DNA of 19,821 nt from CBFGTA01 sp965651595 (lineage in GTDB: Bacteria; Actinomycetota; Actinomycetes; S36-B12; UBA10799): assembly GCA_965651595.1 (NCBI GenBank), contig CBFGTA010000033.1:1-19821 (forward strand). The letters run 5' to 3'. Positions 1 through 8,465 of this stretch are shown here, piece after piece (the first letter of the stretch is position 1; the number at the start of each line of letters is the position of its first letter). Both the position numbers and the translations under genes were made by a program. Under the pieces are notes generated by a model, which searched no databases, had not been told where the DNA came from, and was given only the letters and a program-made list of their open reading frames with translations.

Positions 1-1
1 G

Positions 2-3000
2 TTTTTATCCTCCCAGGCCACGAGGCCGGTGGATGTTCTCGTCGAGGATGTTGACGCCCGAAACGACGCAGAGCTATTCGGCCCGGTGGTTCGCCTGCTT
101 CGTCACGCAGGCGAGTACAGCCAGGGGCAAGGGCGACCGCCGGACGGTTCAGTTCGGGTGGAAACCCTCAGCGGAGGCGAGACGCCCGGGTCCGGCGTCA
201 CTGTGGTTCAAGTCGTCGTGCGGGACCGCCCGTTCCTGGTGGATTCTCTGCAAGCGGCCCTCACCGCACGGGGGCACAATTTGCGGTTTGTGCTCCACCC
301 GATCATGGCCGGACCCGACGGCCGTCAGTCGTGGATCTACATCGAGATAGACCCCATCGTGGACGCCCAGGAGATAGCTAGTACCCGCGCGGCACTTCGG
401 GACACCTTGACCGACGTAGCGGCGGTGGTTGCCGACTGGAATGCGATGCGCAACCAAGCAATGACCGTTTCCCAACAGCTCATCGCCCATCCGCCTGCCG
501 GAATCTCGGAGGAAGAGTCTCAGGAGGCGGCAGCACTGCTGGACTGGCTTTCGCGCGACCACTTCACGTTCGTCGGGTACCGCCATTACCGCCTGCGCGA
601 CGTAGAGGGTCAGCGTTGCTTGGTCGCTGACGCCGACAGTGGGTTGGGTGTCGTTCGGGAAGCTCCTCCTTCGATCAAGCCGGTCAACGAACTCCCCGCT
701 GGCGTTCGAGAACGAGTCGACGAGCCGCGCATCATGATCCTCACTAAGGCCAACCGGCGCTCGACGGTCCATCGACCGGTCTACCTCGACTACGTCGGAG
801 TCAAGGAGTTTGACTCCGACGGGATTGTCGTTGGTGAGTTCCGATTTCTCGGCCTATTTGCGGCGAGTGCTTTCGCCGAGTCTGTAGAACGGATTCCGTA
901 CGTTCGACGGACTGTCCGCGCGGCCCTATCGTTGTGCGGATATCCCGCTCGCTCCCACCGCGAACGCGACTTCATGCATTTTTGCGAGACGTATCCGCGG
1001 GAGGAGATATTTCAACTAACTTCCCAGGACCTCGCTCACACGGCCCACCGCGTACTCGCCATCGGTGAGCGAAGGCAGACGCGGTTGTTCGTACGGGGAG
1101 ACGACTACGGCCGGTTTGTCAGTGCCCTCGTCTACTTACCGCGGGACCGCTACAACACGGCTGTCCGGCAGAAGATTGCGGCCATACTTTCGGCTGCCGT
1201 TGGTAGCGAAGGGATCGACTATTCGGCTCGGGTTTCGGAATCCGTTCTAGCTCGGTTGCATTTCGTCCTGCGGCTTCCTGTGGGCCAGCGGGTTGGGCAG
1301 ATGGCAGTAGACGAGGTCGAACGGCAGATTGCTGCTGCCACATTGACCTGGGAGGACGAGTTTCGAACGGCTTTCAGCGCGGCCTACGGGCCCGATGCAA
1401 CCCGTCGTCTCATGGAGCGGCTCGATGGGTCTATTCCCGCGGCCTACCAGGAGGATCTGTCACCCACCACAGCAGTCGCCGATCTCCATCGACTGTCGCT
1501 GCTGCCGACTGTTCCAGGTCCTCTGACGACGGATGCACAACTGCACCCATCGGTTGGAGTAGGCGGGACCCACTGCCGATTCTCCGTGTACCACTCCGGC
1601 CAGGCTGTGTCGCTCAGCATCTTGCTGCCCATTTTCGACAGCCTGGGTGCGCGCGTGGTAGAGGAGCGGCCCTACCAGTTTCGTGTCGACGCCACAGATG
1701 CCTGGATCTACGACGTAGGCATCGTCCTGCCCGACGGTCGTGAATCCCTGGTCGAAAACGAACGTGCCGAAGAGAGGGAGCGCTTTCGACAGGCCTTCCT
1801 CGCCGCTTGGCGTGGCCAGTGTGAAAAGGATCGCCTCAACAGCCTGGTGGTGAACGCGGGCCTGACCTGGGTCGAGTGTGCGTGGGTACGGGCTTGGTGC
1901 CAATACGTGCGACAGGCCGGACTTCAGTATTCAACCGAGTACATCAACGCAATCGTCACGGCTCATCCACAGATTGTGGCGTCGATTGTCGCGATGTTTC
2001 GGGCCAAGTTTGATCCCGACAGTTCTATCGACGACCGTGGGCAGCAGGTGCGTAGCGAGCACGCTCAGTTGCTGAAGCTCATTGACGAAGTGGACGGCCT
2101 TGATGCTGATCGCGTGTTGCGCCAACTCGTCGCAGTGATCGCCTGCATGGTGCGCACCAACGCGTTTCATGACCGACTGCTCGCCGATGGTCGTGCCCTG
2201 GCATTCAAACTGCATCCAGGAGAACTACCGGGCCTGCCGGATCCGCGACCTCACACGGAAGTGTGGGTCAGTTCCCCCGTCATTAACGGCGTTCATTTGC
2301 GGTTCGGGCCGATTGCTCGAGGCGGCCTTCGCTGGAGCGATCGTCTGGAGGACGTACGGACCGAAGTTCTGGGTCTGGCCGCCGCCCAGGAAGTGAAGAA
2401 CTCGGTCATCGTGCCCGTCGGAGCAAAAGGAGGCTTCGTCGTCAAACCCGACTGGTTTAGCGACCACGGTGGTCCATGGGGTGAGGCCGGAGTGGCTGGC
2501 TACGAGCAGTTCATCTCCGCGCTGTTGAGCATCACCGACAATCGTCGCGACGGTCGCACAGTTCGCCCCGACCACACAGTTGTTTGGGACTCCGAGGACA
2601 GCTACCTGGTGGTCGCTGCAGACAAGGGGACCGCGACGTTCTCTGACATCGCCAACCGAATCGCGCTGGACCGTGGGTTCTGGCTCGGAGATGCCTTCGC
2701 ATCCGGAGGGTCTACCGGCTACGACCACAAGGCTATGGGAATCACTGCCCGGGGAGCCTGGGAGTCAGCGAAGCGGCATTTCTGGGACCAAGGCGTCGAT
2801 GCCGGCCGTACCGACTTCACTGTCGTCGGTATCGGAGACATGTCCGGAGATGTGTTCGGCAACGCGATGCTATGTTCCGACCACATTCTGCTGGTGGCGG
2901 CCTTCGATCATCGCCATGTCTTCGTCGACCCCACTCCCGACCCGGCCGCCAGCTTCGCTGAACGTCAGCGCCTGTTCCACCTTCCCGGTTCCACTTGGGC

Positions 3001-4723
3001 CGATTACAACCAGTCCCTGTTGAGCGCGGGCGGACAGATCGTGGCCCGCGATGCCAAGTCGATGATGTTGAACGATGCAGTTCGCCGTGTCCTGGCGATT
3101 CCGCCCGACATCGACTCCCTCACCCCAGCTGAACTGATCACCGCCGTTCTTAAGGCGCCAGTGGAGATGCTATTCAACGGTGGAATCGGCACGTACATCA
3201 AGGCACGCCACCAGAGCCACCTGGAAGTCGGGGACCGAGCGAACGACGCGATTCGGGTCAACGGTGCCGAGATTCGCGCCAGTATCGTGGTTGAAGGGGG
3301 GAATTTGGGTGCGACCCAATCGGGGCGAGTGGAGGCGGCTCTCGGAGGGGTGCGGATCAACACCGACGCCATTGACAACTCGGCCGGTGTCGACACGAGT
3401 GACCACGAAGTCAACCTCAAGATCGCTGTGAGCGCGGCAGTGTCCGTGGGTGAGCTCAGCGAAGCGAACCGAAACTCCTTGCTGGCGAGCCTGTCTGAAG
3501 ATGTCGCGGCTGCGGTGTTGCGCAACAACTACTTGCAGAACATGACTCTGGCCAATGCCCGTAGCCAGGCCACCACCATGGCGCCCGTACACCGACGAGT
3601 CGTTGCCACCTTGGAGGAGCGTGGAGTCATCGACCGCGTGGTCGACGGGTTCCCGTCTGATTCGGAGTTGGAAGAAAGGATCAACACGGGGGGTGGGCTG
3701 ACGTCCCCAGAACTGTGCGTCCTCCTCGCCCACGTGAAGAACGATCTGACAGCAGCCTTGGTTCGGGAGGAGTGGTGGGGGGAGGAATGGGCCGAACAGG
3801 TTCTGGTCGACTACTTCCCGACGGTGATTGCCGAGGAGTTCGGGTCAGAAATCCAAGCCCACCCGGTTCGGCGGCAGTTGTTGGCGACTCTCATGTCCAA
3901 CCACATCGTCAACAACGGCGGAATTACGTTCGTTCATCGAGCCATCGAAGAAACAGCCGCCAGTGCAGCAGATGTGGCGCGGGCCTACGCGATCGCTGTG
4001 GGGGTGTTCGACCTGGAATCGGTGTGGGCTGAAATCCGCGCCCTCGACGGGACGGTCCCCACGGCAGTGCAGTCGACGCTGTACTTGGAGGTTCGACGCC
4101 TTCTGGACAGATCCACTCGCTGGTTCTTGGCCTCGCGAGGTCAGCATCTCGACGTGCAGGCAGAGATTGAGACTTTTCGGCCGACAGTCCGGCTGTTATC
4201 TGACACCATCACGGATGCACTAGTCGGCAGCCAGCACGAGCGCTACCGGCAACGAATCGCCGACCTCGAAGGTCTCGGGGTCCCCGCCGGACTCGCCCAC
4301 GAGGTGTCTGCTGGCCTCGAAAGGTTTGCTCTACTCGACATCCACGACATCGCTCGGCGTCAGGGTGAGCGTCCCGAAGCTGTCGCAGGTGTGTACTTCT
4401 CTGTGTCTGAGCACTTCATGATCGACTACCTGTTGGTTAAGATTTCCGAGCTCGACAAGGGAGAGAGGTGGGCGAATCTGGCTCGCGCGTCGCTGCGCAG
4501 CGACATCTATTCGGTCGGTGCCGGAATCACCGAGAAGATCCTAGAATCCACTCAGTCCGACGACGTGAGCGAAGCGCGCCTGGCGGCCTGGGACAGTGAG
4601 CATGCGAGCGGTCACGAACGCGTGCGCACCACACTGGACGAAATTGGCGCGGCAGGTCATTACGATCTTGCCACCTTGTCAGTGGCCTTGAGGGTCTTGA
4701 GGACGCTGATTCAGCAGGCCTAA
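2..4723 (+). CDS. gdh: NAD-specific glutamate dehydrogenase, large (GDH2-type) form; 5' end cut by window edge
   Basis: This enzyme catalyses oxidative deamination of L-glutamate to 2-oxoglutarate and ammonia with NAD, in the cytoplasm. The frame is open from base 2. The first start codon inside the window is GTG at 29, giving 1564 residues, but family members run about 1600-1650 residues and have conserved N-terminal sequence before this point, so the true start probably lies upstream. Numbering from GTG 29, the N-terminal regulatory part includes the DRPFLVDS block. The glutamate-binding catalytic core starts near residue 760 (GPIARGGLRWSDR, then the VKNSVIVPVGAKGGF block). The dinucleotide-binding glycine motif GIGDMSGDVFGN is near 934-945. 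The long helical C-terminal region is intact to the TAA at 4721. It stands alone and is closed by a hairpin terminator. No frameshift is seen. Family identification is very secure; the mycobacterial enzyme is the best-known relative. Confidence 0.95.
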   Translation, partial: FLSSQATRPVDVLVEDVDARNDAELFGPVVRLLRHAGEYSQGQGRPPDGSVRVETLSGGETPGSGVTVVQVVVRDRPFLVDSLQAALTARGHNLRFVLHPIMAGPDGRQSWIYIEIDPIVDAQEIASTRAALRDTLTDVAAVVADWNAMRNQAMTVSQQLIAHPPAGISEEESQEAAALLDWLSRDHFTFVGYRHYRLRDVEGQRCLVADADSGLGVVREAPPSIKPVNELPAGVRERVDEPRIMILTKANRRSTVHRPVYLDYVGVKEFDSDGIVVGEFRFLGLFAASAFAESVERIPYVRRTVRAALSLCGYPARSHRERDFMHFCETYPREEIFQLTSQDLAHTAHRVLAIGERRQTRLFVRGDDYGRFVSALVYLPRDRYNTAVRQKIAAILSAAVGSEGIDYSARVSESVLARLHFVLRLPVGQRVGQMAVDEVERQIAAATLTWEDEFRTAFSAAYGPDATRRLMERLDGSIPAAYQEDLSPTTAVADLHRLSLLPTVPGPLTTDAQLHPSVGVGGTHCRFSVYHSGQAVSLSILLPIFDSLGARVVEERPYQFRVDATDAWIYDVGIVLPDGRESLVENERAEERERFRQAFLAAWRGQCEKDRLNSLVVNAGLTWVECAWVRAWCQYVRQAGLQYSTEYINAIVTAHPQIVASIVAMFRAKFDPDSSIDDRGQQVRSEHAQLLKLIDEVDGLDADRVLRQLVAVIACMVRTNAFHDRLLADGRALAFKLHPGELPGLPDPRPHTEVWVSSPVINGVHLRFGPIARGGLRWSDRLEDVRTEVLGLAAAQEVKNSVIVPVGAKGGFVVKPDWFSDHGGPWGEAGVAGYEQFISALLSITDNRRDGRTVRPDHTVVWDSEDSYLVVAADKGTATFSDIANRIALDRGFWLGDAFASGGSTGYDHKAMGITARGAWESAKRHFWDQGVDAGRTDFTVVGIGDMSGDVFGNAMLCSDHILLVAAFDHRHVFVDPTPDPAASFAERQRLFHLPGSTWADYNQSLLSAGGQIVARDAKSMMLNDAVRRVLAIPPDIDSLTPAELITAVLKAPVEMLFNGGIGTYIKARHQSHLEVGDRANDAIRVNGAEIRASIVVEGGNLGATQSGRVEAALGGVRINTDAIDNSAGVDTSDHEVNLKIAVSAAVSVGELSEANRNSLLASLSEDVAAAVLRNNYLQNMTLANARSQATTMAPVHRRVVATLEERGVIDRVVDGFPSDSELEERINTGGGLTSPELCVLLAHVKNDLTAALVREEWWGEEWAEQVLVDYFPTVIAEEFGSEIQAHPVRRQLLATLMSNHIVNNGGITFVHRAIEETAASAADVARAYAIAVGVFDLESVWAEIRALDGTVPTAVQSTLYLEVRRLLDRSTRWFLASRGQHLDVQAEIETFRPTVRLLSDTITDALVGSQHERYRQRIADLEGLGVPAGLAHEVSAGLERFALLDIHDIARRQGERPEAVAGVYFSVSEHFMIDYLLVKISELDKGERWANLARASLRSDIYSVGAGITEKILESTQSDDVSEARLAAWDSEHASGHERVRTTLDEIGAAGHYDLATLSVALRVLRTLIQQA

Positions 4724-4757
4724 CGATCGCTGCAAGCCCCAACATGTGTGACCTTCG

Positions 4758-4798
4758 CCACCCTGCAACCGCTACATGGGGTAGTGGTAGCAGGGTGG
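4758..4798 (+). terminator. Rho-independent-like terminator after glutamate dehydrogenase
   Basis: The left arm 4758-4775 pairs with 4781-4798. It forms nine G/C-rich pairs, one A-A mismatch, then eight pairs including one G-U, closed by a 5-nt loop (4776-4780). The stem is followed by a short T-rich stretch (TTTGTTG). It lies 35 bp after the stop codon, as expected for the end of this transcription unit. The T-tract is weak, as is common in actinobacteria. Confidence 0.7.
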
Positions 4799-4931
4799 TT
4801 TGTTGCGTGCCACTGAAAAATACTTCTCCGCAAGAGGACACTTGGTTGATTGTGGACTTTCGTTCGCTACGGGCAGTGATCCAAACGCGGCCGTTTCGGG
4901 CCCGAGTAGTGCCGGATCCACCTGAACGAAC

Positions 4932-4961
4932 TTGACAGCCCGACGGTGATCAACTTAACGT
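4932..4961 (+). promoter_or_regulatory. Candidate sigma70-type promoter for the tad operon
   Basis: A perfect TTGACA (4932-4937) is followed after 18 bp by TAACGT (4956-4961), which fits the actinobacterial TANNNT -10 pattern. This would give an mRNA leader of roughly 90 nt before the GTG at 5058. The -35 is convincing by eye and the -10 is only partial. The call rests on consensus matching alone. Confidence 0.35.
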
Positions 4962-5057
4962 CGATGTTGCTGTCACGGGGGACGACCGCCAAGGTCGGGC
5001 AGTCACCGGACACGGGGGAACCAGGCGCACGTCGCGCTTGGTAGAGGAAGGTGAAGA

Positions 5058-6359
5058 GTGGACGCGGCTGCGTTCGTTGATGATCACGTTCGTCGAGCCT
5101 TGCGGCGCGGAACGTTGGATCCTGACCACGAGAAGCACGCACTGCGGGAAGTCGCCGAAGACGGCTATTCCCGTTGGGCGAGCCGTTGGCATGTCGACGG
5201 TCATGAACCCGCAGGCGCGTCCACTCCATTCCCTTCCGTTGGGTCCGCACCGGGGACGTCGCCAGCCGTGGCGGCAGCGGTGCACGAGTTCGCTGGATTC
5301 GGTCCCTTGCAGGCATACCTTGACGATCCGACCGTCGAAGAAATCTGGTGGAATCGGCCTGACCGGATCTTCATCGCTCGGTCCGGTCGGTCGGAGATTG
5401 CTCCGCTCAGTCTCGAAGCCGGGCAGGCCGAGACCCTCGTCGAGCGGATGCTGCGCTTCTCCGGGCGTCGACTCGACACCGCACACCCCTATGTCGACGC
5501 ATCCTTGCCGGATGGTTCGCGCCTACATGTGGTCATTCCTGACATCACGCGCACGAGCCCAGCTGTCAACATCCGCAAGTTCACAGTCCGTCCGCGACAT
5601 ATTCACGATCTGTGCGAGCTGCATATGCTGACAGAGACGGCCGCCAACTTCCTGGACGCGTGTGTCGTGGCAGGGCTCAACATCGTGGTGGCTGGGGCGA
5701 CTCAGGCAGGCAAGACGACGACCCTCAACGCGCTCCTCGGATGCATCCCGGGTCGTGAACGGGTCATCACGTGCGAGGAGACGTTCGAACTGAATGTGTC
5801 CCACCACCCCGACGTGGTGGCCCTCCAGACTCGCCCACCGAGTCTAGAGGGTACGGCAGAAGTCACCTTGCGCGACCTGGTCAGAGAGTCGTTGCGAATG
5901 CGTCCACAACGGCTAGTTGTCGGGGAGGTTCGTTCAGCCGAGGCGCTCGATCTCTTGCTTGCCATGAACTGCGGGCTACCCGCGATGGCCAGCATTCACG
6001 CCAACTCGGCTCGGGAAGCAGTGACGAAACTCGCCACCTTGCCGTTGCTCAGCGGCCAAAACATTCCGGCCCATTTCATCACGCCAACGGTCGCAGCCTG
6101 CGTGGACATCGTTGTCCACTTGTCGACCTCTCGGAACGGCCACCGGCAAGTCACGGAGATCAGCCACGTACCTGGTGCATGTGAAGGGGCCGCCATCGCC
6201 ATGGAGCCAGTCTTCGCGATTCAGCCGGCGAGCGGTCAGGGAGGCCGACAGGGTGTCCTGAGGCATACCGGACTGCACCCTCGGCCGGAACAGTTCACAG
6301 CTGCAGATCGCGATCTTGATTCGATACTGGGTGCCGAGTCGACGCGAAGGAGTAGCTGA
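5058..6359 (+). CDS. tadA: TadA/CpaF-family secretion ATPase
   Basis: This is a 433-residue cytoplasmic hexameric ATPase of the type II/IV secretion superfamily that powers assembly of Tad (Flp) pili. Visible motifs are the N-terminal domain block DDPTVEEIWWNRPDRIF, the P-loop GATQAGKT (213-220), a Walker B region around RLVVGEVR with Glu at 290, and the His-box ASIHANS with His at 314. The GTG start at 5058 is supported by GAGGAAGG six bases upstream. It is the first gene of an operon in the order ATPase, platform, platform, pilin-like, TadE, TadE, TadG, matching the M. tuberculosis Rv3659c-Rv3654c order as I recall it. The C-terminal ~45 residues look family-variable. Its next neighbour starts 2 bp after the stop codon. 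Confidence 0.93.
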   Translation: MDAAAFVDDHVRRALRRGTLDPDHEKHALREVAEDGYSRWASRWHVDGHEPAGASTPFPSVGSAPGTSPAVAAAVHEFAGFGPLQAYLDDPTVEEIWWNRPDRIFIARSGRSEIAPLSLEAGQAETLVERMLRFSGRRLDTAHPYVDASLPDGSRLHVVIPDITRTSPAVNIRKFTVRPRHIHDLCELHMLTETAANFLDACVVAGLNIVVAGATQAGKTTTLNALLGCIPGRERVITCEETFELNVSHHPDVVALQTRPPSLEGTAEVTLRDLVRESLRMRPQRLVVGEVRSAEALDLLLAMNCGLPAMASIHANSAREAVTKLATLPLLSGQNIPAHFITPTVAACVDIVVHLSTSRNGHRQVTEISHVPGACEGAAIAMEPVFAIQPASGQGGRQGVLRHTGLHPRPEQFTAADRDLDSILGAESTRRSS

Positions 6360-6361
6360 TT

Positions 6362-7264
6362 GTGCTGGTTGTGACAGGAGCAGTAGTGGCTTGCGTTATC
6401 GCGGTTTCAGGCTGGATCCTCACCTGGGCCGATACCAACAGTCGCGGTCGCGGGCGCATGTATTGGCAGCGGTGGCCAGGCCAGCTCGTGACGATTGCGA
6501 ATAGCCGACTATGGGCGTCGAGTGCTGGCAGTGGGATCGTCGGCGCGATCGTGGCGTGGATGATGGTGGGGGTTCCCGTGCTGTGGGTCTTGGCCGCCGG
6601 TGCCGCAGCGGCCGTACCCTGGGCCGTTGAACGGCGGAAGGTGGCGAAGGCGGCATCAGAGCGCGCGCAGGCATGGCCGGAAACGATCGACCTGTTGGCA
6701 AGCTGTTTGACAGCGGGATCAACAGTGGCCGACGCATGTCGGATGGCCGCCAACGAAGGTCCTGCTCGGGTGCGCCCGATCTTCTCCGAGATCGCAGCAG
6801 CGATGGACGCTGGTCGAACCTTCTCCGGTGCCGTGGAATCTGTCCGGTCATCAGCGTCGAGACACTGGCGAGGTACTGAACATCAAGTGTTCACGGTGCT
6901 GGTGATTGCCGCCGAACACGGCGGTCACGACGTGGGCACGATTCTGCAGCAGTTCGCTGAGTCCGTCCGCACCGACATTCGGCTCCGGGGTGAGTTGGCG
7001 GCTCGTCAGGCCTGGACGATAAATGGGGCACGAGTCACAGTGGTCGCTCCGTGGTTAGTAGTTCTCGCGCTCAGTGCCATGCCCGACGCGGCCGTGGCCT
7101 ATAGGCAGCCCGCCGGATCCCTGCTGTTAGTCGTGTGCGCAGCAGTGAGTGTCGTGGCATACGGGCTGATGCGCCGAATCGCTCAGATCCCGCTGCCAGA
7201 GGGAACTCGCCGACCGTCCCATCCACTGGGCGCACCTGCGGAGCCGGTCCATGAGTCGTGGTGA
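6362..7264 (+). CDS. tadB: TadB-like inner-membrane platform protein (type II secretion F domain)
   Basis: This 300-residue membrane protein is the likely platform on which the TadA ATPase acts. Hydrophobic segments lie near the N-terminus (start of the protein and about residues 55-85) and near the C-terminus (about 220-240 and 250-270). Between them is the helical cytoplasmic T2SSF domain, with the block ETIDLLASCLTAGSTVADAC and a downstream repeat-like amphipathic helix region. The GTG start at 6362 has GAAGGAG about nine bases upstream, and the gene begins 2 bp after tadA. The last 14 bp overlap the next gene, so translation is probably coupled. The assignment as TadB rather than TadC rests on gene order. 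Confidence 0.85.
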   Translation: MLVVTGAVVACVIAVSGWILTWADTNSRGRGRMYWQRWPGQLVTIANSRLWASSAGSGIVGAIVAWMMVGVPVLWVLAAGAAAAVPWAVERRKVAKAASERAQAWPETIDLLASCLTAGSTVADACRMAANEGPARVRPIFSEIAAAMDAGRTFSGAVESVRSSASRHWRGTEHQVFTVLVIAAEHGGHDVGTILQQFAESVRTDIRLRGELAARQAWTINGARVTVVAPWLVVLALSAMPDAAVAYRQPAGSLLLVVCAAVSVVAYGLMRRIAQIPLPEGTRRPSHPLGAPAEPVHESW

Positions 7265-8171
7265 TGTTGCTGGGCCCATCGCAGTCCTGGCGGTGCTGAT
7301 CCTGCTCGGGGCGGCGGCCCAGCTGTGGTTCTCGGCTCGGCCCCCTTCAGTACAGGAACAGGTTGCTCGGCTGACTCGTTCGGCAGTTCCAAACCGTTCC
7401 ACTTCCGTCCTGGGCGGCGACTCCACCGAAGGGTCCGACCAACGGTGGTGGCATCGGAGGCTGATTGGTTGGACGTCGCCAGACCGCGATGTTGCGATTC
7501 ATCTCGCTACCGTGGTCGACGATCGTTCGGTGGAAGCGTTCCGTCGGAGCCAGTTGTCGGTTGCGGGTGTGGCCGCTCTGGTGGGTGCGTTGATCGCAGT
7601 TTGGCGGCTAGACGCCGGACTGGGCGGTCTAGGTCTGGGCACCCTGGTGCTGCCGGCCGGGGGCTTTCTGGCTGCAGCATGGGGCTACGACGCCCAGCTC
7701 AGGTGGCGCAGCGGCCACGATCGTGGCGTGCTAGATGCTCAGCTGCCGGATGCGATGGAACTCGTGGCATTTCTGGTGGCTTCTGGCGTGGCATTGGGGG
7801 CAGCGATCCCGATCGTGGCAGACCGTTCGCCCGACCCGCTTCGCCGTCACCTGCAGCTCGTCGTCGGTGACATGCGGTCGGGGTTGTCTTTGTCGCAGGC
7901 TCTCATTCGGTTGGCTCAAAGAGTTCCGTCCGCGAGCGTCAAGCGCAGTACTCACGCTCTCATCACCGCCCACGACAAGGGGACACCGCTGTCTTCAGTT
8001 GCCCGTGCCCAGGCCGCGGACGCGCGGGCGGAAGGTCACCGGCACCTGATGCGGCAAGCTAGTCGGCGCGAGATCTTTGCTCTCGTGCCGGTCGTCTTCC
8101 TGCTGATGCCCATCGTCGTCGTGGTTGCCCTCTATCCGGCCGTGCTGTCGATCTCCGTGCAGGTGATGTGA
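7251..8171 (+). CDS. tadC: TadC-like inner-membrane platform protein (type II secretion F domain)
   Basis: This 306-residue membrane protein is paired with the preceding TadB-like gene. It has an N-terminal transmembrane helix (about 8-28), two further hydrophobic segments around residues 102-145, a T2SSF-type cytoplasmic region starting near DAMELVAFLVASGVALGAA, and a C-terminal membrane helix (FALVPVVFLLMPIVVVVAL). The ATG at 7251 has GGAG seven bases upstream and lies inside the end of the previous gene. In this family the two platform proteins are thought to form a heteromeric base in the cytoplasmic membrane. An 87-105 bp gap with a hairpin follows before the next gene. Confidence 0.85.
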   Translation: MSRGDVAGPIAVLAVLILLGAAAQLWFSARPPSVQEQVARLTRSAVPNRSTSVLGGDSTEGSDQRWWHRRLIGWTSPDRDVAIHLATVVDDRSVEAFRRSQLSVAGVAALVGALIAVWRLDAGLGGLGLGTLVLPAGGFLAAAWGYDAQLRWRSGHDRGVLDAQLPDAMELVAFLVASGVALGAAIPIVADRSPDPLRRHLQLVVGDMRSGLSLSQALIRLAQRVPSASVKRSTHALITAHDKGTPLSSVARAQAADARAEGHRHLMRQASRREIFALVPVVFLLMPIVVVVALYPAVLSISVQVM

Positions 8172-8224
8172 CTCCGGCAACGGACTACTGCATCATCCAC
8201 GGGGCCCAGATTTGCTCAAGAATG

Positions 8225-8248
8225 TCCGTCGACCGCTGCGTCGGCGGA
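8225..8248 (+). promoter_or_regulatory. Hairpin upstream of the pilin-like gene
   Basis: A 9-bp stem (8225-8233 with 8240-8248, one G-U pair) with a 6-nt loop lies in the only sizeable gap inside the tad operon, 28 bp before the preferred ATG at 8277. No T-tract follows, so it is not a clear terminator. It could be an mRNA processing or stability element that lets the small pilin-like gene be expressed at a different level from the machinery genes. That role is inference. Confidence 0.3.
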
Positions 8249-8276
8249 GCACCACCCAATGAAGAAGGGAAGATCC

Positions 8277-8465
8277 ATGCAAGAACAGCGTGAACTCAAG
8301 CACCGCTCGGCAGTCGAGGCATCGCCGAGTGATCGTGGAGACGTTCCGGGATGGGTGCTCATCACCGTCATGAGCGCAGGCCTGGTTGCCGGACTGTGGA
8401 CGATCGCCGATGCTCAACTAGCTGCACTTCTCACCAGCGCCCTCGATTCCGTTACGGGTCGGTGA
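8277..8465 (+). CDS. Small pilin-like single-pass membrane protein of the tad operon
   Basis: This is a 62-residue protein if it begins at ATG 8277, which has GAAGGGA a suitable distance upstream; ATG 8259 would add six residues. It has a hydrophilic N-terminus, then RGDVPGWVLITVMSAG leading into one hydrophobic helix and a short amphipathic tail. Size, shape and position between tadC and tadE match the slot of the Flp-type pilin (Rv3656c position in M. tuberculosis). It lacks the canonical prepilin Glu at position 5 and the TxEYA motif seen in Flp or DUF4244 pilins. I recall similar GDVPGWV small proteins in other actinobacterial tad loci, usually annotated as hypothetical. The role as major subunit is inferred from context only. 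Confidence 0.7.
   Translation: MQEQRELKHRSAVEASPSDRGDVPGWVLITVMSAGLVAGLWTIADAQLAALLTSALDSVTGR

Larger units (their letters stand above)
4724..5057. other. Intergenic region between glutamate dehydrogenase and the tad operon
   Basis: This 334-bp stretch has no convincing gene. A 63-residue frame at 4744-4935 runs through the terminator hairpin, has no ribosome binding site and resembles nothing I know. What the region does hold is the terminator at 4758-4798, a possible promoter at 4932-4961 and the ribosome binding site for tadA (GAGGAAGG, 5044-5051). In mycobacterial tad loci a CpaE/Ssd-like gene sits immediately upstream of tadA; none is present here. Confidence 0.6.

Noticed and set aside
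149..772. Minus-strand frame (207 codons) inside glutamate dehydrogenase
   Set aside because: It is antisense to a conserved coding region and carries no known motif. The same applies to the other antisense frames within 1000-4200.
4744..4935. 63-codon frame in the intergenic region before tadA
   Set aside because: It reads through the terminator hairpin, has no Shine-Dalgarno and no recognisable features.
8351..8461. N-terminal extension of the first TadE-like protein
   Set aside because: It overlaps the pilin-like gene out of frame. GTG 8462, with a 4-nt overlap, gives a normal TadE N-terminus.
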